DNA of 64,000 nucleotides from Mogibacterium sp. (GCA_017433975.1 JAFRGD010000001.1:1-64000); one strand, 5' to 3'; counted from the first letter of the stretch, positions 23,166-32,964 are shown. Notes: generated by a model not told the origin, from the sequence alone. Program-made: numbers and translations.

Positions 23166-23555
23166 ATGAAAAAAGACCGCAATACCAATACCATTACACA
23201 AATACCGATCTCACGAAAAGACATTTACGAGTACACCTGGCTGACCGAATTCCTGCTGGAAAAGGGCTTTGACGCGGACGAACAGTTGCACTACATGCTT
23301 TTCGGCGGGAACCCGGGCGTTCCTTCCGCCATCCCCGCCGTCATCGTCGATCTCCGCGAGCGAACCCTGCGCATTACGAACACGACCTGCATGGCCTGCT
23401 GGTGCGCGTCGCACAGGGGCCGGTATCCGCTGACCGTCGCGACATTCCTCGAAAACTACGAAGCGTTGGTGGAACGGCAGGACGCGGCGCTGTACGACGC
23501 ACTGCTGAAGGAGAGCTGGCGGGAGATGTATGTGGTTTTTACTTCTTTTCTCTAG
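23166..23555 (+). CDS. Hypothetical protein (129 aa)
   Basis: A 129-residue protein beginning MKKDRNTNTITQIPISRKDI. A central strand region VIVDLRERTLRITNTTCMAC and a Cys pair CMACWC are visible; the C-terminal half is helical. AGGAGG is 8 bases before the ATG. Its base composition is like the GC-rich host regions, so it marks DNA between the two AT-rich defence modules. No family recognised. Its 3' end overlaps that of the convergent small gene (23539-23739) by 17 bases. Confidence 0.65.
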   Translation: MKKDRNTNTITQIPISRKDIYEYTWLTEFLLEKGFDADEQLHYMLFGGNPGVPSAIPAVIVDLRERTLRITNTTCMACWCASHRGRYPLTVATFLENYEALVERQDAALYDALLKESWREMYVVFTSFL

Positions 23556-23739
23556 GCGTCTTCACGGAGTTTTGCTGGAATGATGAATAATCAGTTGAAG
23601 CAGCATAAGATACCCCCTTCTCTTTTTGTGAAAGTGCATATAACCTTCGACCAAACTCTTCTGGGGTGTAGTTTGCGGGCAACGATACTATTGGTATATT
23701 CAAATTCATAAAAGCTTGATAGTATTTATCATTATCCAT
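23539..23739 (-). CDS. Small protein at the end of the restriction operon
   Basis: A 66-residue protein with AGGAG 9 bases before the ATG, starting 15 bases after the protease gene's stop. It begins MDNDKYYQAFMNLNIPIV. The segment YTPEEFGRRLYALSQKEKG looks like one amphipathic helix. No family recognised. Position and ribosome binding site make it the probable last gene of the AT-rich operon. Confidence 0.55.
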   Translation of the reverse strand: MDNDKYYQAFMNLNIPIVSLPANYTPEEFGRRLYALSQKEKGVSYAASTDYSSFQQNSVKTPREKK

Positions 23740-23754
23740 CTGTGCATTCTCCTA

Positions 23755-24693
23755 TCATACAATTGGTACGGTTGGCACATTCATAGACATATTCATTATC
23801 ATTGCACTTCCAAGGTGGTTTTCCACTATTTTTACTGCGCTCGAATTGGAGAAAGTATGCATATATGTGTGATGAATAGTCAAAACACAATCTTGTAAAT
23901 CTTTGCAACCACCAATACTTCGTTTGTCAAGAGTTTCTAAAGGAACAACTTTAATCCCCAGTCTTTGACATTCTTCAATATGAATGTGCTTTTCATGTGT
24001 AAAAGTTTCTTTATGACTTCCAAGCGTATCAACTATTCGCCGTGCATCTTCTTCGGGGCAATTATGATCAGAAAGCATATTCGTACAAAGCCATTCCGTA
24101 ACCATTTTGTCAGACCAATCAATTGCTTTTTGACAATCGCCTAGAAATGTTGGGTGGTATTTTGAGATTATAACTTGCCATAAAGGTGCTGAAGCTGGGT
24201 CGGTTTTAATACCATTTATAGCATTTTGAAATTCCTCTATAACACCAGCACAAGACATACCTCCAAATTGAGGATCAATTGGGCCAATATTTGATTGTTT
24301 TCCCATCACGATCTCTTTACAAGAGAGAGCAATCATAGTTCCTGCTGACATAGCAATCTGTGGGATAAAAGCACGAATATCATTACCAAACAACGACTTA
24401 AGATAATTCACTATTGATTCTGTTGCAGCCGTGTTTCCCCCTGGAGTATGTAAAATAATGTCTAACCCTTTTGATTTATCTAATCCGTATACAACCTGCA
24501 TCAATGCATTTTTATCGTTGTCATCAATTGCAAAGTTTCCTTCCGTTTTCTGCAAATAACCTGAATAATAAGCTATGACATTGCGGCCAGTATAATCATG
24601 CATAGTCGCTAGATACTTTCTCCGGATTGTATCCAAAGGATTCTCAACCCGCATTCCTTGAATTTCATTAAGTACTTGTCCCCAATTAGGCAT
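23755..24693 (-). CDS. Clp-fold serine protease (SDH/SppA-like) in the restriction operon
   Basis: A 312-residue protein of the serine dehydrogenase proteinase (SDH_protease, Clp/crotonase fold) family. Visible are IILHTPGGNTAATE (the oxyanion region, residues 80-93), AFIPQIAMSAGTMIAL with the likely nucleophile Ser116, and GKQSNIGPIDPQFGG with Asp140. No signal peptide is seen; the family is cytoplasmic or membrane-associated. AAGGAG is 7 bases before the ATG and the gene begins 23 bases after hsdR's stop. A protease within a type I restriction operon is unusual; a role in turnover of a restriction subunit or as an effector is inference. Confidence 0.85.
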   Translation of the reverse strand: MPNWGQVLNEIQGMRVENPLDTIRRKYLATMHDYTGRNVIAYYSGYLQKTEGNFAIDDNDKNALMQVVYGLDKSKGLDIILHTPGGNTAATESIVNYLKSLFGNDIRAFIPQIAMSAGTMIALSCKEIVMGKQSNIGPIDPQFGGMSCAGVIEEFQNAINGIKTDPASAPLWQVIISKYHPTFLGDCQKAIDWSDKMVTEWLCTNMLSDHNCPEEDARRIVDTLGSHKETFTHEKHIHIEECQRLGIKVVPLETLDKRSIGGCKDLQDCVLTIHHTYMHTFSNSSAVKIVENHLGSAMIMNMSMNVPTVPIV

Positions 24694-24716
24694 AATATAA
24701 CTCCTTTTTATATTAA

Positions 24717-27700
24717 TTACGCAGCCATCCTATACCGTGTATATACATATTCGTATATATCTCGACGGTATTGTGAGATACTAATCTCGTCATAACACTC
24801 CGGTAGCTCTGCCCAAAGCGTATCCCGAATTAGGTTGTCCACCGCAGCCTTTGTCTCTTGTTTGTCAGTCCAATGATCAAGCTCAGCAATCTTTGCCTTT
24901 ATCTTCTTCAAAAGATTTGCGGCTACTTCTTTAATTTTTTGAATATCCGCTTTAGAAAGGTCATCTCGAAATAGCATATCGTAAAGCGACAACTCCTCGT
25001 CACTATCGAAGCCTTCCCGGACATATCGCTGCTCCTCCTTATCTAGACTGTTGGCCAGATCCATCAGATCCATAAAGGTTTTTTCAATGGTTGCGCGATC
25101 CTGCTCACTGTTATAATTAGTAATGATCTGCTGATACCGCTCATAATAATTTATACGGTCGGGATTGTTGAAAAGCAAGCGGTCCAGTTTCTGCTGAATC
25201 AGTTCTTCCAGGTCCTTCATCACAAGGTTCTTTTTCTTGACCTTTGCAAATTCCCGGCGCAGCAGATCAAAGTCAATAGCGCTGATATCAAATCGCCGCG
25301 GTTCCTCTTTTACCATTGTTGGTGTATCATAGATTTCCACATACTCGCTAATGATGGCATTGATTTCTACCATCAGATCAGTCGTGTCAACGTGACGGCG
25401 TTTCTTCTGCAATTCTGCATATATCGCAGCAATAGCTTCATACTCTTTCCGAGTAGAACCGGTGATATCGTCACGGTCCGTGTATTTCATTAGGCGGATC
25501 AGTTCCGTGGCGTATGTAGAGAATGACTTTTTATCCTCGATAGTACCACATACGGCATTTGCGGCGGTCTGAAGTAGTGACAGTTTCATAAAGTCCACTG
25601 CAGCTATCAGCTCGGCAAGCTCAAAGTTACGCTCTCTCAGAAAAGCCTTTGCTTTTTCGATGGTATCGAGAATACGTGCAATCAGTTCGTCCTTATCCAC
25701 GGTCGGATCATCTCCGCTCTGACCACCAATGTTGGCAGTGTAATCTGCCAGCGCTTTTCGGAGTGCTTTCACGATGCCGATGTAATCTATAATCAGGCCG
25801 TTGCTCTTGCCCTCGTTCACACGGTTGGCACGGGCGATGGTCTGCATCAGCGTGTGCGCTTTTAATGGCTTGTCCAGATAGAGACAGGATAGGCACTTTA
25901 CATCAAAGCCGGTGAGCCACATGGCGCAGACGAAAACAACGCGGAGAGGATTGGACGAATCTTTGAATTCCTTGTCCAATTCGCGTTTTTCCATCTTCGC
26001 TCGGTGATATTTGATGTCCAGATTCCATTTTTTGAAGGTCTGAATCTCGTTCTGCTCCTGGCTGATAACAACGGCCATTTCCGTTTCCTGCATCCACTTT
26101 AGTTTACGCTCAAGTTCCTGTGCCTCCTGCTGCGTAGCTGTTTTGATTCTTGTTTTCAAGGCTTTGATCTCTTCTTTCCAGTATTCCTGGACGAAGTTAT
26201 ACATACGGACACAGGTGACCTTATTCAGGCAAACGAACATAGCCTTGCCGCTGGTCCATAGATCGGAATAATGTCCTACAAAATCCTTTGCAATGGATCT
26301 CAAGCGCGGCTCCGCTGTCATCAAATGTATTTCTTTTGCAAATTCCGCTTCCAGCTTTTCCTGCTGGGCAACGTCAATATCGGCGTTTTCGATAGCATCG
26401 AGAATGCGGTCTGTTATCTCCGGATTGTGGAGATCGAGTATCTTCTCGCCGCGATTTTCATAATACAGCGGAACGGTGGCACCGTCCTCCACTGCGCGTT
26501 TGAAGTCGTAAACGGAAATGTAGCCACCGAAGGTACGGACTGTGATATTGTCGCTGGACAGAAGTGGCGTTCCGGTAAAGCCGATACGAGCCGCCGTTGG
26601 GAGCAGCTTCATCATATTATCGGCAAAGATCCCGTACTGACTGCGGTGCGCTTCATCTGACATGATGATTATATCGTGGTCCGGGTAGATCGGTGCTTCG
26701 TCCGGCTTATTGAATTTCTGTATCAGAGTGAATATGAAGCTCGGATTGCCTTTCAGTTTCGTGACAAGGTCGCTGCCGCTTGTAGCAATAAACTGCGAAG
26801 CCTTCGTTTTTCCAAGCAGACCGCAGTTTTCAAAGGTATCGCTGATCTGCTTGTTCAGCTCATCGCGGTCGGTCAGTACCACGATGGTTGGTGACCCGGC
26901 AAACTTGCGACGTATCTTTTGCGCGAGGAATACCATGGAATAGCTCTTACCGGAGCCTTGGGTATGCCAGAATACGCCCAGCTTGCCGTCGTTGAGCTTT
27001 CTCGCCTCGTATGCCTTGACCGCTTCGTTGACACCGAGGTACTGATGGTTACGGGCAAGGATTTTTACGGTATTACCGCCGGAGTGGTCATAGAGGATAA
27101 AGTTCTCCAGCAGATCGAGGAAATTCTCCTTTTTGCAGATGCCGCGCAGCATGGTCTCCAATGCCACGCTGCCTTGTTCTTTTTCGTCAAGGCGCTTCCA
27201 CTCATGGAAGAATTCATACTTGCTTCCCAGCGTGCCAACCTTGGCCTCTGTGCCGTTGGAGAGCATAAGAAACGCGTTGTAGTAGAACAGATGCGGTATC
27301 GTATCCTGGTAATCGGTATAGTTGTCATCATAGGCATTCTGCACGTCTACGGTGTTTTTCTTTAATTCCATAAAAAGGAGCGGCAGACCGTTTACAAAGC
27401 CGACAATGTCTGTGCGGCGGCGGTAAAGATCGCCATGTATCTTCAGTTCTTTGATCGCAAGGAAGTAGTTGTTTTCCGGGTGCAGGAAGTCAATCACAGC
27501 GGCTTTTTTCGTCTCCGTTTTGCCGTCCGGACGCTTTACCGTCACGGGGATGCCCTCGCGGATCAGAAAATACTTCTCTTCGTTAATTTGAAGCAACGAC
27601 GAGGTAGAAAGGCGCTTCTCCAAAACAGCCTGTGCCTCAAGCAGCTGATCGGAGGTGATCCACGGATTGAGCTTTTTTAGGGAAGCACGGAAATACCGTA

Positions 27701-27857
27701 CAAGCAGAATCTCCTTGTATGACTTCCTACCAAAGGTGCCACTGTCACCGAGCACCTCCGTGTTATATGCAAACTTCACATCCCAGTCAAGCTCGTCCCG
27801 GAGAAGGTTTCCGGCGCTTTCCTGAACGAGGATGTTTTCAGAGTAATCGTAGCTCAT
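24717..27857 (-). CDS. hsdR: Type I restriction endonuclease subunit R
   Basis: The 1046-residue motor and nuclease subunit of a type I restriction enzyme. The nuclease motif RTDIVGFVNGLPLLFMELK (PD-(D/E)XK type) is near residue 150. Helicase motifs are FWHTQGSGKSYSMVFLA (near 297), IIMSDEAHRSQYG (near 402) and RIGFTGTPL. The C-terminal part is helical and contacts the methylase core in known complexes. Length is normal. It is separated from hsdM and hsdS by the OLD-family nuclease gene, with a 32-base gap, so one operon is likely. Confidence 0.97.
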   Translation of the reverse strand: MSYDYSENILVQESAGNLLRDELDWDVKFAYNTEVLGDSGTFGRKSYKEILLVRYFRASLKKLNPWITSDQLLEAQAVLEKRLSTSSLLQINEEKYFLIREGIPVTVKRPDGKTETKKAAVIDFLHPENNYFLAIKELKIHGDLYRRRTDIVGFVNGLPLLFMELKKNTVDVQNAYDDNYTDYQDTIPHLFYYNAFLMLSNGTEAKVGTLGSKYEFFHEWKRLDEKEQGSVALETMLRGICKKENFLDLLENFILYDHSGGNTVKILARNHQYLGVNEAVKAYEARKLNDGKLGVFWHTQGSGKSYSMVFLAQKIRRKFAGSPTIVVLTDRDELNKQISDTFENCGLLGKTKASQFIATSGSDLVTKLKGNPSFIFTLIQKFNKPDEAPIYPDHDIIIMSDEAHRSQYGIFADNMMKLLPTAARIGFTGTPLLSSDNITVRTFGGYISVYDFKRAVEDGATVPLYYENRGEKILDLHNPEITDRILDAIENADIDVAQQEKLEAEFAKEIHLMTAEPRLRSIAKDFVGHYSDLWTSGKAMFVCLNKVTCVRMYNFVQEYWKEEIKALKTRIKTATQQEAQELERKLKWMQETEMAVVISQEQNEIQTFKKWNLDIKYHRAKMEKRELDKEFKDSSNPLRVVFVCAMWLTGFDVKCLSCLYLDKPLKAHTLMQTIARANRVNEGKSNGLIIDYIGIVKALRKALADYTANIGGQSGDDPTVDKDELIARILDTIEKAKAFLRERNFELAELIAAVDFMKLSLLQTAANAVCGTIEDKKSFSTYATELIRLMKYTDRDDITGSTRKEYEAIAAIYAELQKKRRHVDTTDLMVEINAIISEYVEIYDTPTMVKEEPRRFDISAIDFDLLRREFAKVKKKNLVMKDLEELIQQKLDRLLFNNPDRINYYERYQQIITNYNSEQDRATIEKTFMDLMDLANSLDKEEQRYVREGFDSDEELSLYDMLFRDDLSKADIQKIKEVAANLLKKIKAKIAELDHWTDKQETKAAVDNLIRDTLWAELPECYDEISISQYRRDIYEYVYTRYRMAA

Positions 27858-27889
27858 AGTATGTACTCCATGCTTTCTTTACTATAACT

Positions 27890-29671
27890 TTACTCGATCT
27901 TTGCATCAAATTCGATAACGATGTCGCGAATTACTTCAAAAATCAATCTAAAATTCTCAAAATCAAATTCTTCGGGATGATTAACAACATAATCAGCAAA
28001 ATCATCTTTTGAGATTATTTTTGCTTCAGCATTTAAGGCTGAAATGTGTTTGTTTGAACTATCGATGATTGATATCGGAGTTATTGCCTTGTTTTTGGAA
28101 AAACCTTCGAAAAACCAGTTTTCATCACTTGATTTACCATATTCGTTGAAGTCCCGTCCTAAGTACAAATGACCAAAATCAGTAGGTGTTTCTATTTCAC
28201 TATTAGAGTAATAGTGTTCAATACAGATTCTGTCATCTGTTTTTCTCTCCGAATTTGAGAGAGGAGGAATGTTGAACCTATATACATTATTTTTCAATAC
28301 TTTATAGTTTTTTCCATGTTGATTTATCTCCAAATGTTTATCTCGGTCAAAAATTCCTATAATAGGATTCGTGTTTGGAAGATTTGAAAGTTTGATTAAC
28401 AAATCTCGCAACTGTTCTCCTAATACTGCATCATGTGAAAAGTCGTAATACTCAAGTCTCGACAAAAGCGGTTGGTCTAATCCTAACTGTTCAAATGCAA
28501 TTTTAATATGTTTAGCATCTGTCTTTCCTTCAGTAATGATAATAACTTTTCCAGTAACTTCCCTATACTTCTGGGAGATGTCGTCATATTGCTCTTTCAA
28601 TTTCGCTTGCCGTAAGAGATACCTTTCGCGTTCGGCCTGAATGTACGGAGCAACTAATGGAAGGAATCCAATTCGCTCACTAATACTCTCCTGAGATAAC
28701 CTTGTTTCATACTTTGAAACACCTGAATCATCTTTTGATACATAGTAACAAGTTGCATCATCACTTTCTCGTTTTGCATAAAAAGCGGGAGAATGTGTTG
28801 TTATTAGCAGCTGGCAGTCACTTCTATAAGAGTACAATTCATCTGCCATTTCAAAGCAGGATATGTACTCTACCCCATTTTCTGGTTCTTCAAATCCCCA
28901 AATGTAAGTTCCATTTACCGAATTCTTCGGTCGGTTTTCTTCAGTGTTTTTCTGCATATAGCGTAGAATTGATGGGATATGTCGTGCTCGAATACCATCG
29001 CCTCGATGATTCAGGTCCACACCAGATACAAACTTATCGCTTGTGGAAAAAGACAGATCGCGGAATAGCGTATTTAAATCTGGCGGCATTCGAATTGCCG
29101 ACTCCATGTTAAGCACAGATAGCAGTTGGTCGCTTAACCCTTTCGTTAATGATTGGAGTTGTGTTGAATACTTGTCATTTAGTTCTTGTAATGCACTGTT
29201 CGCAGATTTTGTCATTGAAGCATAAACACTCGAAAGTAGATCCTTAAAATACTCACGACTTTTTACTGCCGGAATATACAAATAAGTGATTCTCTTTAGA
29301 AGTGTAAAACCCTTGGATCCCGGGCTAAATAAGGAATCAAAATTATTGGCGTGCAAACCATTTCTACGCCAAACTTTTGTCCAGGTTTTAACGCCCTTTT
29401 CCAGATATGAATCTGGGATTATAATATCTATAGATATTTTTATTTCCTTGGCGTGTTTCGCACTTTTCTTTGCAAGCATTGAATAGTCGCTATCAAAATC
29501 AAACACTGTTCCATGGTCAGTCTCACCGTTGAAAAAGAGATTGAGTGCCTTTAGTACATTTGATTTGCCAGAATCATTTTTCCCAACAAAACAATTAAAA
29601 TCAGAAAGATCGATTGTTTCATCAACTATTGATCTAAAATTTCGAATCTTTATTCGCTTGATAATAATCAT
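27890..29671 (-). CDS. OLD-family ATPase-TOPRIM nuclease within the restriction operon
   Basis: A 593-residue overcoming-lysogenisation-defect type protein. The N-terminal ATPase has the opening IKRIKIRNFRSIVDETIDL, Walker A GKNDSGKS (30-37), Walker B GFEEPE (259-264) and TTHSP (291-295). A TOPRIM nuclease domain follows, with TEGKTDAKH (380-388) and IFDRDKH (440-446). Known relatives include OLD and GajA of Gabija. Its ATG overlaps the hsdS stop as ATGA, so translation is coupled to the specificity subunit. No GajB-like helicase is adjacent, apart from HsdR itself. Confidence 0.93.
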   Translation of the reverse strand: MIIIKRIKIRNFRSIVDETIDLSDFNCFVGKNDSGKSNVLKALNLFFNGETDHGTVFDFDSDYSMLAKKSAKHAKEIKISIDIIIPDSYLEKGVKTWTKVWRRNGLHANNFDSLFSPGSKGFTLLKRITYLYIPAVKSREYFKDLLSSVYASMTKSANSALQELNDKYSTQLQSLTKGLSDQLLSVLNMESAIRMPPDLNTLFRDLSFSTSDKFVSGVDLNHRGDGIRARHIPSILRYMQKNTEENRPKNSVNGTYIWGFEEPENGVEYISCFEMADELYSYRSDCQLLITTHSPAFYAKRESDDATCYYVSKDDSGVSKYETRLSQESISERIGFLPLVAPYIQAERERYLLRQAKLKEQYDDISQKYREVTGKVIIITEGKTDAKHIKIAFEQLGLDQPLLSRLEYYDFSHDAVLGEQLRDLLIKLSNLPNTNPIIGIFDRDKHLEINQHGKNYKVLKNNVYRFNIPPLSNSERKTDDRICIEHYYSNSEIETPTDFGHLYLGRDFNEYGKSSDENWFFEGFSKNKAITPISIIDSSNKHISALNAEAKIISKDDFADYVVNHPEEFDFENFRLIFEVIRDIVIEFDAKIE

Positions 29672-30828
29672 ATCTCTATTTCACCGCTCATCAGCTTTGG
29701 AAGCAAACGATCACGGGCCTGTGCCGCAATCTCGTTCTCTCTTTGCAATAACCGTATTCTTTCAAAATATGGAGAGACAATGTTGCAAAAAACAGTTAGG
29801 ACTCCTCCAGTCGGAACACTCAGTACCAATGCGTTTAAATCCTTGGCATAAACATGGGGTTGTGCAGATCCTTTTTGCAGAGAATCCAATTTCATCGCAT
29901 TAGCCTTCAGAAAGCAATAAACAAAAAACAGAAATGGTGTGCTATTGCTGTCGATGTAAGAACAATCTGAAGCAAAAACATCCACGTTGTATAGCCTTGT
30001 AAATCCAGCATTTGCGCCAGATCCACTAACTGTGATGACCGGGGCAACGGTATTTGATTTATTGTGATAGTACGCAGGCTCTAAACCTCCTGCAACAACA
30101 GGCACGTCCCCATCAAGCACCTGTGCTTTAGTTATTGTCTTCCCACGCTTAAAAAAAGAAATATCTCCAAGCGTTCCTTTTTTCCATCCCTCCGGAACAC
30201 CGTCAACAATTGGCGTGTCCTCATATCCGGGGAAGCGGAGATCGACAAACCACTCCTTATACAGCCGCTGCGCTGCTTCTTCAAGCAGTTTAATCTGCTT
30301 TTGGTTGTTTTCGATGAGGTTATCGTAGGCGGAGAGAATGTCAACAATATGCCGCTGAACTTCCACCGGGGGCAGCGGGCATTCAATTTGTTTTAATGCG
30401 GCGATAGTTAATGCTTTTTGAGAAGAACCGATTGTTGTATTGTTGAGGACACCATACCCCTCTTTTGACCCTATCCAGTAGCAGAGAAATTTTGAAATGA
30501 GAGAATCATCAAAGTTCCGGAACCATGTCAAATTACCATCTTTGAAATAGAAATAATCTTCTGGCCGGACTATATATGGAATGCCAATGGTTCCAACAGA
30601 AGTCAAAAGCATATCCCCCGGCAGCGGAACGCCAAATTTGGATTTTATATCATTATACTTTTCTATGCTAATGTAGAGGGGCTCACTGATCTGTTGTCCC
30701 TGACTCGATTCAATGATTTCTTTGGAACGGTAAAAAGGAACGCCGGAATCAACATATTCCGAGTAAAAAATCCTTTTACTGGATGTTATTTCGCAATGAT
30801 CGCCAATTTTTGCCTTCGCCCAACTCAT
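29668..30828 (-). CDS. hsdS: Type I restriction-modification specificity subunit S
   Basis: The 386-residue DNA-recognition subunit with two target recognition domains. TRD1 is about 1-150. The central conserved helix region is LPPVEVQRHIVDILSAYDNL to EWFVDLRFPGYED. TRD2 is about 205-350, and the terminal helix ends RDRLLPKLMSGEIEI. Each half recognises one part of a bipartite target. It overlaps hsdM by ATGA at its start and the OLD-family gene at its end. Confidence 0.96.
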   Translation of the reverse strand: MSWAKAKIGDHCEITSSKRIFYSEYVDSGVPFYRSKEIIESSQGQQISEPLYISIEKYNDIKSKFGVPLPGDMLLTSVGTIGIPYIVRPEDYFYFKDGNLTWFRNFDDSLISKFLCYWIGSKEGYGVLNNTTIGSSQKALTIAALKQIECPLPPVEVQRHIVDILSAYDNLIENNQKQIKLLEEAAQRLYKEWFVDLRFPGYEDTPIVDGVPEGWKKGTLGDISFFKRGKTITKAQVLDGDVPVVAGGLEPAYYHNKSNTVAPVITVSGSGANAGFTRLYNVDVFASDCSYIDSNSTPFLFFVYCFLKANAMKLDSLQKGSAQPHVYAKDLNALVLSVPTGGVLTVFCNIVSPYFERIRLLQRENEIAAQARDRLLPKLMSGEIEI

Positions 30829-32690
30829 ATTCCCATCTCCTTTATGTTCTGCGAGATGGTATCCATCAGATCATTGGATTCAGCCTGAAGGGACAGAAGT
30901 TCTCTGTGAATTTCAGCCATGCGCTCGGCAAAGTCAACACCGTCATCTTCCACGGGAGCCACACCGACGTATGCACCGGGTGTAAGTGAAAAGCCTTTTT
31001 CTTCAATTTCGTCAATACTTGCCAGCTTGCACAGGCCGAGCACGTCGGCATAAACGCCCTCACCGAACTTCTCATAGAGCCAGTGCGCTTCTTTGGCAAC
31101 GGTCAGCATATTTTCGATATAGGCGATCCTGTCGTCATACTGCTGCTGAACGCTCTTTTTATCGCGCTTTCCGGCGACATCCACGTCGGCTTTCGCGGCC
31201 TTGCGGAGCGCAGAGAGTTTCTCTTTCAGCGCGGATGCGATATCAGCAAAGGATGCCTGATAAACAGCCTCTTTCAGATCGTCATTCTCGGCGGCTTCGG
31301 CTTCCGCGTGGAGATAATCGTGATACTCCTGCAGCAACGCAGTATACTTTTCGGTTTCGCCGCGATAAAGCCATACGATAGCGTTCAGGTTTTTGAGCTG
31401 CCATTCGCTCCATTCGTTCAGCGTGCGGTCGACAACGGTGTAGTAATTCCGGGCGTCGATAAACAACACCTTGTCACGGATGGCTTCCCTCTTGGCCTTG
31501 TCAAAGAACCATAGAGAGCAAGGCAGGGATTTGGTATAAAAGAAGTTGTTGCCTACGGAGATCATCACGTCAACGTGACCGGTGCGGATCAGTGCTTCAC
31601 GGATATCCTTGTCCTTGCCCTGGCTGTCCGTAGCAGAGGACGCCATAACGAAACCGGCGCGGCCATGCTCGTTCAGATAGGAGTAGAAATAGGAGATCCA
31701 GAGGTAGTTAGCGTTTCCGACCTCTTTGTTCTTGTTCACGGAAGGCAGACCGAACGGAAGTCGTCCGGCGCTCTCACAGGATTCGGCTTTGACTTTATCT
31801 ACATTGAACGGCGGATTCGCCATGATGTAGTCACAGCAGCCGTCCAGATTATGTGCGTCATGGTAGAAGGTGTTTGCCTCGTCTCCGGATTTGATAACGC
31901 CAGTCAGTCCGTGGACTGCCATGTTCATCAGGCAGAGCTGTGCGTTATATTCCACCTTTTCCTGCCCGTAGAAGGTCATAGAGCTGTTGGCATTCATACC
32001 GGCGGCGTTCACAAAATCACCGCTCTGCACGAACATGCCGCCGCTGCCGCACGCGCAATCGAGAAGAACACCCTGTTTCGGCTCCAGAATGTTGACGATC
32101 ATTTTTACAAGAGATTTCGGCGTGAAGAACACACCGTCATCGGACGCGACCACTGGAGCAAATTTGCTCAGGAAGTATTCGTAAATGCGACCGATGATAT
32201 CGCCGCCGACATCGTCAAGAGCGCTGTTATTGAAAATGCGGAGAAGCTCTGCAAGAAGCTCATCGGAAAAATCAGTATAGCTTTTCGGAAGAACGCCTGT
32301 GAGCTGTTCGCTCTGCGCCTCAATGAGCAGCATGGCATTGTTGACCACTTCTCCGAGGCTGTTCATCGGATGGCCGTCTTTATTGACAAGACCAACGGAG
32401 GCGATGTTCTCCGGCAGATTGACAAGGTATTCGTACTGTGCTTCTTTCGGAAGGAACAGAGCGCTCTTGGCGGAAAAGTCACTGGCCTCAACGGGCAGCA
32501 CCCGACCGCCGCGAGAGGGACGATCCTTCAGGATCTCCGCCTCTACCTTTTTAAAACGGCTGTACGCATAGCGCAGGAAAATAAGCCCCAGCACGGGCAT
32601 ACAGTATTGATTTGAGGTCAGTTTGGACCCGGCTCTAAGGAGATCAGCAGATTCCCACAGCTCCGCCTCCAGTTTACGAATGTTAATCAT
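30825..32690 (-). CDS. hsdM: Type I DNA adenine methyltransferase subunit M
   Basis: The 621-residue N6-adenine methyltransferase subunit. The helical N-terminal domain is about 1-160. The SAM-binding motif is LLDCACGSGGMF (209-220) and the catalytic motif ANPPF (291-295). Residues after ~480 form a longer helical tail than usual, with KAAKADVDVAGKRDKKS and a coiled-coil region. Its ATG lies inside the 3' end of the XRE regulator gene (8-base overlap), with AAGGAG upstream. Presence of M and S predicts self-methylation at the S-specified site. Confidence 0.97.
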   Translation of the reverse strand: MINIRKLEAELWESADLLRAGSKLTSNQYCMPVLGLIFLRYAYSRFKKVEAEILKDRPSRGGRVLPVEASDFSAKSALFLPKEAQYEYLVNLPENIASVGLVNKDGHPMNSLGEVVNNAMLLIEAQSEQLTGVLPKSYTDFSDELLAELLRIFNNSALDDVGGDIIGRIYEYFLSKFAPVVASDDGVFFTPKSLVKMIVNILEPKQGVLLDCACGSGGMFVQSGDFVNAAGMNANSSMTFYGQEKVEYNAQLCLMNMAVHGLTGVIKSGDEANTFYHDAHNLDGCCDYIMANPPFNVDKVKAESCESAGRLPFGLPSVNKNKEVGNANYLWISYFYSYLNEHGRAGFVMASSATDSQGKDKDIREALIRTGHVDVMISVGNNFFYTKSLPCSLWFFDKAKREAIRDKVLFIDARNYYTVVDRTLNEWSEWQLKNLNAIVWLYRGETEKYTALLQEYHDYLHAEAEAAENDDLKEAVYQASFADIASALKEKLSALRKAAKADVDVAGKRDKKSVQQQYDDRIAYIENMLTVAKEAHWLYEKFGEGVYADVLGLCKLASIDEIEEKGFSLTPGAYVGVAPVEDDGVDFAERMAEIHRELLSLQAESNDLMDTISQNIKEMGI

Positions 32691-32913
32691 CGATAGTATC
32701 TCCTTTCAGACAATCAGGAACAAACTCCATCATATCATTGGGAGAGCAATCCAATGCATAACAAATACTTTCCACTTTATCCAAGGCGATATATTGTCCA
32801 TTTTTGATTTTAGTAATAATATTTGCGGATATTTTCGCACGTCGCATAAGCTCAGCATTGGAAATATCACGCTCGATCATCATATGCATTAATGGTTTAT
32901 AACTCACAGCCAT
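32683..32913 (-). CDS. XRE-family regulator at the head of the restriction operon
   Basis: A 76-residue single-domain helix-turn-helix protein of the Cro/CI type: LMHMMIERDISNAELMRRA, KISANIITKIKNGQYIAL, then ICYALDCSPNDMMEFV. The ATG at 32913 has AGGAG 9 bases upstream; longer readings lack one. It overlaps hsdM and precedes it, so it probably autoregulates the operon, like control proteins of other restriction systems. Confidence 0.88.
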   Translation of the reverse strand: MAVSYKPLMHMMIERDISNAELMRRAKISANIITKIKNGQYIALDKVESICYALDCSPNDMMEFVPDCLKGDTIDD

Positions 32914-32950
32914 TTCAGCAATCTCCTTTACTACTGTTATACGTATTGTG

Positions 32951-32964
32951 TCACACTTATGTGA
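32951..32964 (-). promoter_or_regulatory. Candidate operator upstream of the restriction operon
   Basis: TCACACTTATGTGA is an inverted repeat (TCACA, 4-base spacer, TGTGA) 38 bases before the regulator's start. A TATAAC (32936-32941) lies downstream of it on the minus strand, so the repeat covers the -35 region. Confidence 0.45.

Noticed and set aside
27890..29671. Complete Gabija system
   Set aside because: The OLD-family nuclease resembles GajA, but no GajB-type UvrD helicase gene is adjacent; the neighbour is HsdR.
31575..32615. 346-residue plus-strand reading opposite hsdM
   Set aside because: hsdM motifs are complete on the other strand, and this reading shows no family resemblance.
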